From NCBI GenBank assembly GCA_910578655.1, contig CAJTQE010000043.1, forward strand, positions 1-15,108: a stretch of DNA of 15,108 nt, in the 5' to 3' direction. The position numbers and the translations under genes were made by a program. The DNA comes from an uncultured Christensenella sp. (lineage in GTDB: Bacteria > Bacillota > Clostridia > Christensenellales > Borkfalkiaceae). Below, piece by piece: positions 1 through 6,116 of the stretch. Every line of letters begins with the position of its first letter. Positions within the stretch are counted from its first letter, which is position 1. The notes beneath the pieces were generated by a model, which worked only from the letters and a program-made list of their open reading frames with translations, was not told the DNA's origin and did not search any database.

Positions 1-176
1 TTAAAGATAGTTAGTGGTATGATAATGACACAAACAGCCGAGAGCGTTTTGCCCCCGACTGCTTGTTTACTATTAAATGTTAATACTCTGTGTCATTCTG
101 CGCGAAACGTAAGTGAAGTCAAAAAAATTCCTTTTTTGTTATCTCGCTTAGAGTTGAGGAGATACATTTTACAAAT
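1..176. other. intergenic stretch, no gene seen
   Basis: I see no convincing coding region in this left edge. It is AT-rich apart from a short GC-richer piece near 37-60. The only structure noted is a pair of inverted 9-mers (24-32 and 89-97), listed separately. A purine-rich GAGGAGAT at about 157-164 looks like a ribosome binding site on the plus strand, but no open frame of useful length follows it. Confidence 0.5.
24..97. repeat. 9-bp inverted repeat AATGACACA / TGTGTCATT
   Basis: AATGACACA at 24-32 is matched by TGTGTCATT at 89-97, with 56 bp between. The right arm sits in TGTCATTCTGCGCGAA, which reminds me of a TGTCATTCTGAGCG-type motif common between genes in many bacterial genomes (from memory, not checked). 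It could be a decayed REP-like unit or chance. Confidence 0.35.
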
Positions 177-207
177 AAAGAGCCGTTACCAAAAGTAACA
201 GCTCTTT
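177..207 (-). terminator. hairpin terminator after the decayed reading frame
   Basis: AAAGAGC(C)GTTAC at 177-189 pairs with GTAAC(A)GCTCTTT at 195-207. There is one mismatch and a 5-nt CAAAA loop. On the minus strand the stem runs into TTTATTTG, and it lies 4 bp beyond the TGA of the remnant at 212. On the plus strand it is followed by TTTTGATT, so it might act in both directions. Confidence 0.6.
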
Positions 208-211
208 TGAT

Positions 212-394
212 TCATAAATACACATCCACAATAATTTCTTCCCATTGAGATTCTCGTGTTAAAACGTTTAGAAATTTGCGACGATACTGCTTGGATTCTT
301 CAAAGCTAATGGAGAAGTCCAAAAAGGCTTATTTTTTGTTCTCCTTGCTTTGTTTAATAGTAGCCTGAGATGCTATTTGAAATTTATCGTTAGT
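212..394 (-). pseudogene. decayed reading frame, C-terminal remnant of an unknown protein
   Basis: In one minus-strand frame the last 38 codons (328 down to the TGA at 212-214) read like a real protein end, with pieces such as FEESKQYRRKFLNVL and SQWEEIIVDVYL. There is no start codon. The frame is blocked by a TAA at 329-331 and again by a TGA at 395-397. Between those stops lies a short lysine/glutamine-rich piece, DKFQIASQATIKQSKENKK. A hairpin terminator follows at once. I cannot assign a family. It may be the tail of a lost gene, but protein-like composition by chance is not excluded. Confidence 0.35.
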
Positions 395-483
395 TCAAAT
401 CCTATTTTCATTTAAGAATACGCAAAAGACAGCAGTAAAAACTAAAAATCACATTAATGAAGCAAAACCACAATATATAGTAT

Positions 484-519
484 AATAGCACCCAAAACCA
501 TAAGGTTTTGGGTGCTATT
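484..519. terminator. 16-bp perfect stem-loop, possible bidirectional terminator
   Basis: AATAGCACCCAAAACC (484-499) pairs perfectly with GGTTTTGGGTGCTATT (504-519) around an ATAA loop. Neither side has a good run of T, so termination strength is uncertain. It lies beyond the second tRNA tail copy and would close any transcript running through the repeat region on the minus strand. The 90 bp to its left (395-483) show nothing else. A small imperfect hairpin, GTAGGA (522-527) with TCCTAC (539-544), separates it from the tail copy. Confidence 0.6.
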
Positions 520-548
520 TAGTAGGACGGCATTTTTATCCTACAAAG

Positions 549-570
549 ATGGTTGAGGCGACGGGATTTG
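549..570 (-). repeat. second copy of the tRNA-Pro 3' end (22 bp)
   Basis: Positions 549-570 are identical to 729-750, an offset of exactly 180 bp. Read on the minus strand, the copy holds part of the T loop (CAAAT), the 3' side of the T stem, the 3' acceptor strand CGCCTCA, the discriminator A and the encoded CCA, plus one base. Identity stops at both ends (571 C versus 751 A; 548 G versus 728 T). There is no 5' half, so this is not a functional tRNA. Such copies arise at integration sites or as tRNA-tail repeats. Confidence 0.85.
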
Positions 571-655
571 CGCCTTGGGCGGCGCGCACGGTAAACAGTC
601 CACCGGACTGTTTATTCGACGGTAGAACCCGTCGAACTGCGCAAACTTCGTTTGC
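570..655. repeat. cluster of four adjacent stem-loops
   Basis: Four hairpins stand almost end to end. A: GCGCC 570-574 with GGCGC 581-585. B: TAAACAGTCC 592-601 with GGACTGTTTA 605-614, 3-nt loop. C: TTCGACGG 615-622 with CCGTCGAA 629-636, 6-nt loop. D: GCAAAC 641-646 with GTTTGC 650-655, 3-nt loop. The block is GC-richer than its surroundings and abuts the copied tRNA tail, sharing base 570. The sequence on to about 690 (GCCTCCCCTC, CCGTAGTCCCC) shows no clear gene. The packing of palindromes is typical of mobile or REP-like repeats or of a structured RNA. Confidence 0.7.
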
Positions 656-695
656 TTGCCTCCCCTCAAATACCGTAGTCCCCATCCGATAAATT

Positions 696-727
696 AAAAA
701 GGAAGTACATTTGTGTACTTCCTTTTT
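696..727 (-). terminator. terminator of the tRNA-Pro gene
   Basis: AAAAAGGAAGTACA (696-709) and TGTACTTCCTTTTT (714-727) form a 14-bp stem with a TTTG loop. On the minus strand the hairpin begins 2 nt after the encoded CCA and runs through a T-rich arm into TTTTTAATTT. This fits a rho-independent terminator of a single-tRNA transcript. Confidence 0.85.
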
Positions 728-729
728 TA

Positions 730-805
730 TGGTTGAGGCGACGGGATTTGAACCCACGACCTTATGGTCCCGAACCATACGCGCTACCAACTGCGCTACG
801 CCTCA
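730..805 (-). tRNA. tRNA-Pro (anticodon CGG)
   Basis: The 76-nt cloverleaf reads on the minus strand. The acceptor is TGAGGCG paired with CGCCTCA, with T8 A9 and D arm GCGC/GCGC around AGTTGGTA. The anticodon stem TATGG/CCATA encloses loop TTCGGGA (anticodon CGG, reading CCG codons). The variable loop is AGGTC, and the T arm GTGGG/CCCGT (two wobble pairs) encloses TTCAAAT. Discriminator A and an encoded CCA follow. It has its own promoter and terminator and appears to be a single-gene unit. Its 3' end is duplicated 180 bp downstream. Confidence 0.93.
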
Positions 806-816
806 TTGCAGACTAT

Positions 817-845
817 ATTATATATAAAAAACAGCTTTCCGTCAA
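817..845 (-). promoter_or_regulatory. sigma-A promoter of tRNA-Pro
   Basis: On the minus strand TTGACG (840-845) and a perfect TATAAT (817-822) are separated by exactly 17 bp. The -10 box ends 11 bp before the tRNA 5' end at 805, so the precursor would have a leader of only a few bases. Confidence 0.85.
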
Positions 846-898
846 ATGATTTTAATAATCTTGACAATAAAATATTTCTTATAGCAAACTGATATAAA

Positions 899-926
899 AA
901 AGGAGCGGAAACACGTCCGCTCTTTT
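899..926 (-). terminator. terminator after the LacI remnant
   Basis: GAGCGGA (903-909) pairs with TCCGCTC (916-922) around AACACG. A/T pairs extend the stem outward to 899 and 926. On the minus strand it is followed by TTTTTATATC. It lies just past the 21-bp tandem duplication and closes the unit that starts at the 2983-3011 promoter. Confidence 0.8.
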
Positions 927-928
927 AT

Positions 929-970
929 ATACTACTTTACAGGTGCGGTATACTACTTTACAGGTGCGGT
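929..970. repeat. perfect 21-bp tandem duplication at the end of the LacI remnant
   Basis: Positions 929-949 and 950-970 are identical, a perfect head-to-tail copy. On the minus strand the unit contains ...CCTGTAAAGTAG, that is the last codons and the TAG stop of the LacI-like frame. The protein end is unchanged and the second copy simply lies in the 3' untranslated stretch before the terminator. It looks like a recent slippage or small-duplication event. Confidence 0.9.
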
Positions 971-1624
971 TGAACCGCGCACTATCAATTTGGGTTTGAA
1001 CTGCATTTTACTTATTGAAACGCCCTCCAAAAGCCTTTCAAAAAGAAAGAATGTGCTTTTGCCTATCTCAACAAGGTTTTGGTCTACCGTAGTCAACGGA
1101 GGGTCAATTTCTTCCGACAGCGGAACATTGTCGAACCCCACCACTGAAATATCCCGCGGAATGCGCAACCCGAGCCGCTCAAGCTCCGCCACAGCATAAC
1201 TTGCAAGCAAGTCCGAAGCGCAGACTATTGCCGTTGCGCCGCAGGCGACAAAATCGGGAATTATCGACGGAGCGAAGTTTTGCGAAAAATTACTCTCTGC
1301 AATCAATTCAGGCAGAACCTCACGCCCCTCGTCGCGCATAGCGGTTATAAAACTGCGCTTGCGTTCAACTGAAACCAACGCGCCCGGACTTCCGCCGAAA
1401 AAAGCAATGCGCTTATGATTGTATTCGCAAAGATGTTTGACTGCAAGCGCGATGCCGTACGCCCCGTCACAACCGACGAACGCCGACATCGGAGCGTCGT
1501 AATTTTCGTCAAAAGCGACGACCGGCAAACTCGACGCGTTAACTTCTTTTACAAGTCGGTCGGTTTTTTCAACGTGTAGTAAAAATGCACCGCAATAACT
1601 CTTTGCCGAAAGCGTGGGCAGGGC
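953..1624 (-). pseudogene. LacI-family regulator remnant lacking the DNA-binding domain
   Basis: The frame gives about 223 residues matching the C-terminal two thirds of the LacI/PurR sensor domain (periplasmic-binding-protein fold). Family landmarks are LPVVAFDEN, HKRIAFFGG, ERKRSFITAMRDEG, TAIVCASDLLASYAVAELERLGLRIP, DISVVGFDN and PPLTTVDQN. Intact members have about 335 residues. The helix-turn-helix and roughly the first 115 residues are missing here. Upstream the frame meets a TGA at 1625-1627, only 22 bp from the end of the membrane-protein gene. No ATG or GTG start is present; the only in-frame TTG (1526-1528) is internal to the fold and has no ribosome binding site. It may have been the local sugar-responsive repressor, but as it stands it cannot bind DNA. 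A fusion caused by misassembly at about 1625-1646 is possible. Confidence 0.8.
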
Positions 1625-1646
1625 TCAATTATTTTTGAAAATACAG

Positions 1647-2966
1647 TTATTCAACGTCCTCTTTTCCGGCGGACTTGCCCTCTTTTTTAAAACGGTATAC
1701 GCAGATTGCCATATGCAAGAGCGAGCGCAAACCGAGCACGCCGACAAAGAAAAACAAACCGTAATAATATACCTGTGCGCCTGTGAGGACGAAAGACATA
1801 CCGAAATCGAACGCGAATGCGATTAAGCCGCTTATCAGGAAGAACGCGCCGGAAGATTTTAAGTTAAGAACAAAGCCTTTGAGTTGCGGGCATTGCGTCA
1901 TTCTGCCGACGCCGCTTCCGATTATTGCGATAAGCATCCACGCGATAGTCGAGTAGAGCAAAATCATTAAAAGGTTGATAAGATAGTTTATCGAAAGCAT
2001 GCTTGCAGAAGCTTTATTGAACGAAATGAAGAAACCGTCCACTTCCGCCTTTGCCTGTTCGGGCGTTTGCGACTGAGCAAGCTGAACGTCGCCGAGCGAG
2101 CTTAAAAAACTGCTTATTCCGCGAAGATAGCCGTCGTCGCTGCGAAAATAGGTGAAAGCAATGTCCGACAAAATTATTAAATATTTATCGCATTTGAGAT
2201 TGCCGTCGGAATCCGTCTGCATATAGGTGTTTAGATAGTAAGTGCGCATCGTGGGCGCTTTGCCGTAGCTTTCGGCACGGGCAAGCTCCGGATAGCAATA
2301 TTTGAAATACAGCTCGTAAACGGAATTATAGTTGCTTTCGGGCGCGACGCCGTTATCCAAAAGCGCTTCGCACTCCTTTTTAGCCTCTGCATTATTCTGT
2401 TCAAGAAGCCAGGAAACGTAACCTGCTACTTTTTCGGGAGTGAACTCGACAGAGTCGGCAGTGAATTCCATTATTATGGTATATTCTCTTTTCTGCTCTG
2501 CGGTAAGGCTTAAATAGCCGTTATGGTCAAGGGTAATATCGCCCTTTTTGTACTCAACCTTGAAATCGTTATAGGTGGTTTTTGCAGGACGGGTGTCAAC
2601 AATAAGCTGATAACCGTTTACCGAATATTTTTGTCTGTCGGTTTCATTTTCAAAGGTGTTTATCAAAAGCGGACCTTGCGCTTCGCCGAACTTTGCCGCC
2701 GTGGCAGTACCGTCCTTTACCGTTACGCTGAGCCTGTCCTCTCCCTCTGCAAACGCGTTGTATAAAAACTGCGTGTACTCTGCCGACCTATGATAATACG
2801 AAGGGAACGACGCAACGCTGCCCCCGAAAAGGCCCGCAAAAATCATAGCCATTGCAAGGGCTATACCCAGCATAACGCCGCCGAAGCCGCGCTCTTCACT
2901 CTCGCTTGCGTAACGGTGCAGAAAGAAACTGCCGAAAAAATATTTTAACCAATTTGAAAAAGTCAT
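1647..2966 (-). CDS. multi-pass membrane protein with a large outside domain (DUF1189-like layout)
   Basis: The product has about 439 residues. One predicted membrane segment lies near residues 28-50, then an outside domain of about 270 residues with conserved-looking pieces (LLINTFENETDRQKY, NGYQLIVDTRP), then three segments near 326-350, 372-394 and 400-424, and a charged cytoplasmic tail. The layout resembles DUF1189 proteins such as YvdJ, which sits with maltodextrin transport genes in Bacillus subtilis; I am not certain of family membership. The frame is open further upstream (to 3029), but the start at 2966 is preferred because AGAGG lies 6 nt before it and the promoter at 2983-3011 would fall inside a longer gene. 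It is a separate unit downstream of the transporter operon. The role is unknown; helping a carbohydrate transporter or sensing at the membrane are guesses. Confidence 0.75.
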   Translation of the reverse strand: MTFSNWLKYFFGSFFLHRYASESEERGFGGVMLGIALAMAMIFAGLFGGSVASFPSYYHRSAEYTQFLYNAFAEGEDRLSVTVKDGTATAAKFGEAQGPLLINTFENETDRQKYSVNGYQLIVDTRPAKTTYNDFKVEYKKGDITLDHNGYLSLTAEQKREYTIIMEFTADSVEFTPEKVAGYVSWLLEQNNAEAKKECEALLDNGVAPESNYNSVYELYFKYCYPELARAESYGKAPTMRTYYLNTYMQTDSDGNLKCDKYLIILSDIAFTYFRSDDGYLRGISSFLSSLGDVQLAQSQTPEQAKAEVDGFFISFNKASASMLSINYLINLLMILLYSTIAWMLIAIIGSGVGRMTQCPQLKGFVLNLKSSGAFFLISGLIAFAFDFGMSFVLTGAQVYYYGLFFFVGVLGLRSLLHMAICVYRFKKEGKSAGKEDVE

Positions 2967-2982
2967 TTTAAACCTCTTTTGC

Positions 2983-3011
2983 ATTATAACAAACGGCATT
3001 TTAAAAGTCAA
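2983..3011 (-). promoter_or_regulatory. sigma-A promoter of the membrane-protein gene
   Basis: TTGACT (3006-3011) and a perfect TATAAT (2983-2988) are separated by exactly 17 bp on the minus strand. Transcription would start near 2976, about 10 nt before the ATG at 2966. That leaves at most a very short leader and would place the AGAGG (2973-2977) at the extreme 5' end of the message. Confidence 0.75.
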
Positions 3012-3029
3012 ACGTAATACCGTTTTCAA
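3010..3029 (-). promoter_or_regulatory. possible operator overlapping the -35 box
   Basis: AAACG (3010-3014), six bases, then CGTTT (3021-3025) make a perfect inverted repeat that overlaps the -35 box at 3006-3011. Read on the minus strand, 3015-3029 is TTGAAAACGGTATTA, one mismatch from the CcpA cre consensus WTGNAANCGNWNNCW. Either a LacI-type repressor or CcpA could bind here. This rests on short matches only. Confidence 0.35.
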
Positions 3030-3032
3030 TAT

Positions 3033-3060
3033 AAAAGAGCGGCTTGAAAGCCGCTCTTTT
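3033..3060 (-). terminator. terminator of the transporter operon
   Basis: AAAAGAGCGGCT (3033-3044) pairs perfectly with AGCCGCTCTTTT (3049-3060), with a TGAA loop. It lies 11 bp after the TAA of the modular lipoprotein gene. The outer A/T pairs supply the T run in either direction. It separates the long operon from the unit that starts at the 2983-3011 promoter. Confidence 0.88.
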
Positions 3061-3071
3061 AAATCGTAATA

Positions 3072-4955
3072 TTAATTTGCTGCTTCGGTTGAGAATTCGA
3101 GGTTGGAAATCGTAAGCGTACCCGTTGCAAGCGCGTTGGGTGCAATAAACAGTATAACGGAAAGTTTACCCGAAAAATCTTTGCCCTCTGCGCCCGTGAA
3201 TTTTGAAATGTCAACAGTGAAAGTATCAACTCCGCCCGTAAGCGTAAACGTCTTTTCTAAACTGCCGTCATTGAAGGGCTTTAACATAATCTGCGTTCCC
3301 TTTGCGCCTTGAACGGTTATTTTAACCGTCTTCATATCTTTGAGTGCGGCGCCGGTCACGAAAGCCTGAATATTTGCCCATTCTTCACCGGCTTTCTGGT
3401 CGTATTCCACAATGTAGCTGCTGCCCTCTTTGGTAATTTGATGAGTGGGTTTTTCAGCAACGTCATACCAACCTGCGTTTGCGGTTTTGTCGGTTGCGGT
3501 GATTTCGTTAATCTCCTGGTCTACGTCAGAGAAAGCTGCCGATTTAATCGTGTACGACTGTCCCTTGCCGTTTTCGGGTTCGTCCCAGTTGAAGAAAATT
3601 TTAATGGTGAATACTTTCGTGAAGTCAACAGCCGAAAGGTCGGATTTAACCTTGCAGACGATTTCCACGTCGCCTGATTTGTTTTTAAGTTCAACTGCGC
3701 TGAGTAAATCAGAACCTATTTGCTCTACTTTTACAGCTTTGAAGTCGCCGTTCAGGACAACCTTAAACACTTTCATGTCTTTAAGAGCTTCGCCCTTTAC
3801 GTCTACTGCCAAACCGCTGAGCTGTTCGGCCTGTACTTTAGTAACTTTAAGGCTTCCGTCGTTATTTTGCGAAAGTTCATAGTTGCCTTCCGTAGAAGAA
3901 TACCATCCTGAAACAGCGGTATTTTCTGCGGTAATTTCGTTTACTTTCTTGGGAGGAGCAGGGATAGCTTCGGTTGAAAATTCACAACTTTTGATAGTGA
4001 ACGAACCTGTTTTATCCATTGCACCGGGTTCAACGAACAGCATTACGGGAAGTTCGGCAGCAAAGTCTACGTCTTTGACGCCCGAAACGTCTACAAAGAA
4101 TTCGTCAACACCGCCCGTAAGCGTAACGGTTTTTTCCACCTTGTCATAGGGTTTAATGAGGATTCTTGTGCCTTCAGTACCCTGAACGGTGAGTTTAACG
4201 GTTTTGAATGCAGAAAGCGCAGAACCCTTTACCAATGCTTTAATTATGGCATACTCGTTGGATTTCTTAGAATAGTCTACCTTGAATTCGGTTCCCTGCT
4301 TGGTTACGGTGTAAACGCCGTCACCGTTGTCGTACCAGCCCGCGTCAACTTTACTGTCTTCTGCGGTAATGGTTTTAACGCTCATTTCGATTTTAGGTCT
4401 TGCAACCGTATACTTTGCGTTGGTGTCGTCTGCCGTAAATTCAAACTTGGTTGCGTTAAACGTACCCGTTCCGGTACTTCTGTTACCTTCAAGGAATACC
4501 AACAAACGCTGTGCCTTTTCCACCTGTAAATCGGAAACGTCCCATTCGTAACGCTTTTCCGCTCTGTCCATACTGAACTTAACTTCCTGAGGGGCAAGTC
4601 CTCCGCTGTATTCGAGTTTGAGAGTTACCATAGGGTCGTTACTGCTTACAGTGAAGTCACCTTCGAGAACAAGAGTCTTTAAACCTTGCAAATCCGACGG
4701 CTCGTAAATGCCGAGATTGTACTTAAAGTACTGCCAGGTGCTGCCCGTCTTGGTGTACTCAACGTGCAGGGGAGCCGATGACGTTGAGGAGATTTGATAA
4801 ATGGAATCTTCCTCATCGTTGACTTCCCAATAGTTTACGTGTTCTAACAGATTGATACCCGTGGGCTTTTCGGGGGCATCTTCTCCGCAGCCTACCGTGA
4901 CTATAACAGGTACAGCCATTGTACAAGCAGTCACAAACGCCAAAAGTTTTTTCAT
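3072..4955 (-). CDS. lipoprotein with four repeated beta-rich modules
   Basis: The product has 627 residues. A signal peptide (MKKLLAF...) ends in VTVGC with Cys23 as probable lipidation site; Thr at -3 is not typical of a lipobox. The rest is four related modules: about 34-176, 196-330, 340-478 and 482-625. Modules 2 to 4 begin with an ITAE/ITAT...GWY motif (Trp207, Trp351, Trp496; spacing 144-145). Modules 2 and 4 also share KDM/SAFKTVK(L/I)TVQG, LTGGVD(E/T)F and a closing EFSTEA. Alternating beta strands with aromatic residues suggest jelly-roll, carbohydrate-binding-module-like folds, but I recognise no named family. GGAGG lies 7 nt before the ATG. It is the last gene of the operon, 30 bp after the ABC ATPase. 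It is probably displayed on the cell surface and may capture glycan for the neighbouring enzyme and importer. It does not look like a classical solute-binding protein. Confidence 0.82.
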   Translation of the reverse strand: MKKLLAFVTACTMAVPVIVTVGCGEDAPEKPTGINLLEHVNYWEVNDEEDSIYQISSTSSAPLHVEYTKTGSTWQYFKYNLGIYEPSDLQGLKTLVLEGDFTVSSNDPMVTLKLEYSGGLAPQEVKFSMDRAEKRYEWDVSDLQVEKAQRLLVFLEGNRSTGTGTFNATKFEFTADDTNAKYTVARPKIEMSVKTITAEDSKVDAGWYDNGDGVYTVTKQGTEFKVDYSKKSNEYAIIKALVKGSALSAFKTVKLTVQGTEGTRILIKPYDKVEKTVTLTGGVDEFFVDVSGVKDVDFAAELPVMLFVEPGAMDKTGSFTIKSCEFSTEAIPAPPKKVNEITAENTAVSGWYSSTEGNYELSQNNDGSLKVTKVQAEQLSGLAVDVKGEALKDMKVFKVVLNGDFKAVKVEQIGSDLLSAVELKNKSGDVEIVCKVKSDLSAVDFTKVFTIKIFFNWDEPENGKGQSYTIKSAAFSDVDQEINEITATDKTANAGWYDVAEKPTHQITKEGSSYIVEYDQKAGEEWANIQAFVTGAALKDMKTVKITVQGAKGTQIMLKPFNDGSLEKTFTLTGGVDTFTVDISKFTGAEGKDFSGKLSVILFIAPNALATGTLTISNLEFSTEAAN

Positions 4956-4985
4956 ATTTTTTCCTCCAAAAATTTTTTAATTTTT

Positions 4986-6113
4986 TTATCTTTTAAGAAC
5001 GTTTAATTCGGTGTCATAATCGAAAAGCTGAATGTGCTTTGTATCGAAACCTATTAACACCTCGTCGCCGCTTAAAACGTTGCAGCGTGCGCCCGCGCGC
5101 ACGATTACGTCGCCGGCAGCGCCGTCAACCGCACAGTAAACAAGCGTTTCATTGCCCAGCTTTTCGGTTACTTTTACGGTCGCCTTTACAGTTGAATCCT
5201 TGAATTTTTTGTCAGACCCAGTGACGATGTACACATCCTCTGCGCGCACGCCCAAAACGAACTGGCGTTGATTTACCTCTTCAACGGTTATGCGTTTTTG
5301 GGTTGACTTATCGATTAAAAGGCTGTTTCTGCCGAACTTGGCATATAAAGACTCTTCACCGTCTTCCTGAGATAACATAACGTCTATAAAATTCATCTGA
5401 GGTGCGCCGATAAAGCCTGCAACGAATTTGTTTACGGGGAATTCGTAGAGATTATCGGGCGTGTCTACCTGCTGAATTAAGCCGTCTTTCATAACTACGA
5501 TACGCGTACCCATAGTCATAGCTTCGGTTTGGTCGTGGGTGACGTATACGAAAGTAGTTTGCAACTCTTTGTGGAGTTTTATTATTTCCGTGCGCATTTG
5601 GGTACGCATCTTTGCGTCGAGGTTGGAAAGAGGTTCGTCCAAAAGGAAAACCTTAGGTTCGCGGACTATGGCCCTGCCGAGCGCGACGCGCTGACGCTGA
5701 CCGCCCGAAAGGTTTTTGGGCTTTCTTTTAAGATAATCTTCAATGCCGAGAATTTTTGCGGCTTGCGTCACCTTTTGTTCTATTTCCTTTTTGGGGACTT
5801 TGCGCAGTCTTAATCCGAAAGCCATATTTTCAAATACTGTCATATACGGATACAGTGCGTAGTTCTGGAAAACCATTGCTATGTCCCTATCCTTAGGCTC
5901 TACGTTGTTGACGCGGCGGTCGTCGATATAGAGGTCGCCCGAAGAAATTTCTTCAAGACCCGCTATCATACGCAAAGTGGTGGATTTTCCGCAACCGGAA
6001 GGGCCGACGAAAATTACGAATTCTTTGTCGTGAATTTCAAGGTTGAAATCAGTTACCGCCGTCACCCCGCCGGGATAGGTTTTGTAAATGTTTTTCAATG
6101 ATATGCTTGCCAT
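4986..6113 (-). CDS. sugar ABC importer ATPase, MsmK/UgpC/MalK type
   Basis: The 375-residue cytoplasmic ATPase should drive the two-permease importer encoded upstream. All nucleotide-binding motifs are intact: Walker A GPSGCGKST (37-45), Q-loop Gln83 in VFQNYALYP, signature LSGGQ (135-139), Walker B VFLLDEP (155-161), D-loop SNLDAK, and H-loop His193 in VTHDQTEA. Residues from about 240 form the C-terminal OB/TOBE regulatory domain typical of carbohydrate importers of the CUT1 class; the length is normal. The start follows the upstream stop by 3 nt, and its GGAG (6123-6126) lies inside the last codons of that gene, so translation is probably coupled. Shared multi-system ATPases of this class often sit away from their permeases. 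Here it is in the same operon, which suggests a dedicated partner. Confidence 0.95.
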   Translation of the reverse strand: MASISLKNIYKTYPGGVTAVTDFNLEIHDKEFVIFVGPSGCGKSTTLRMIAGLEEISSGDLYIDDRRVNNVEPKDRDIAMVFQNYALYPYMTVFENMAFGLRLRKVPKKEIEQKVTQAAKILGIEDYLKRKPKNLSGGQRQRVALGRAIVREPKVFLLDEPLSNLDAKMRTQMRTEIIKLHKELQTTFVYVTHDQTEAMTMGTRIVVMKDGLIQQVDTPDNLYEFPVNKFVAGFIGAPQMNFIDVMLSQEDGEESLYAKFGRNSLLIDKSTQKRITVEEVNQRQFVLGVRAEDVYIVTGSDKKFKDSTVKATVKVTEKLGNETLVYCAVDGAAGDVIVRAGARCNVLSGDEVLIGFDTKHIQLFDYDTELNVLKR

Positions 6114-6116
6114 TTT

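Noticed and set aside
549..750. Active integrative element bounded by attL/attR at tRNA-Pro
   Set aside because: Only 180 bp separate the copies and no integrase or other mobile-element gene is present in the window. At most it is a remnant.
536..790. 84-residue minus-strand reading frame across the tRNA and hairpin block
   Set aside because: It reads through the tRNA gene, its terminator and the repeat; residues such as GSNPVAST are the translated tRNA 3' end, which appears twice. There is no ribosome binding site.
861..896. Plus-strand promoter beginning with TTGACA at 861-866
   Set aside because: No -10 box lies at a workable distance (TTATAG is 13 bp away, GATATA 24 bp), and no plus-strand gene follows.
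2967..3029. Longer N-terminus for the membrane protein, starting at 3029
   Set aside because: It would place the TTGACT/TATAAT promoter inside the coding region. The ATG at 2966 has its own AGAGG site.
3309..3882. Plus-strand open frames of 122 and 145 codons opposite the modular lipoprotein
   Set aside because: They are antisense shadows of a well-supported gene with repeats and a signal peptide. They have no ribosome binding site and no recognisable domain.
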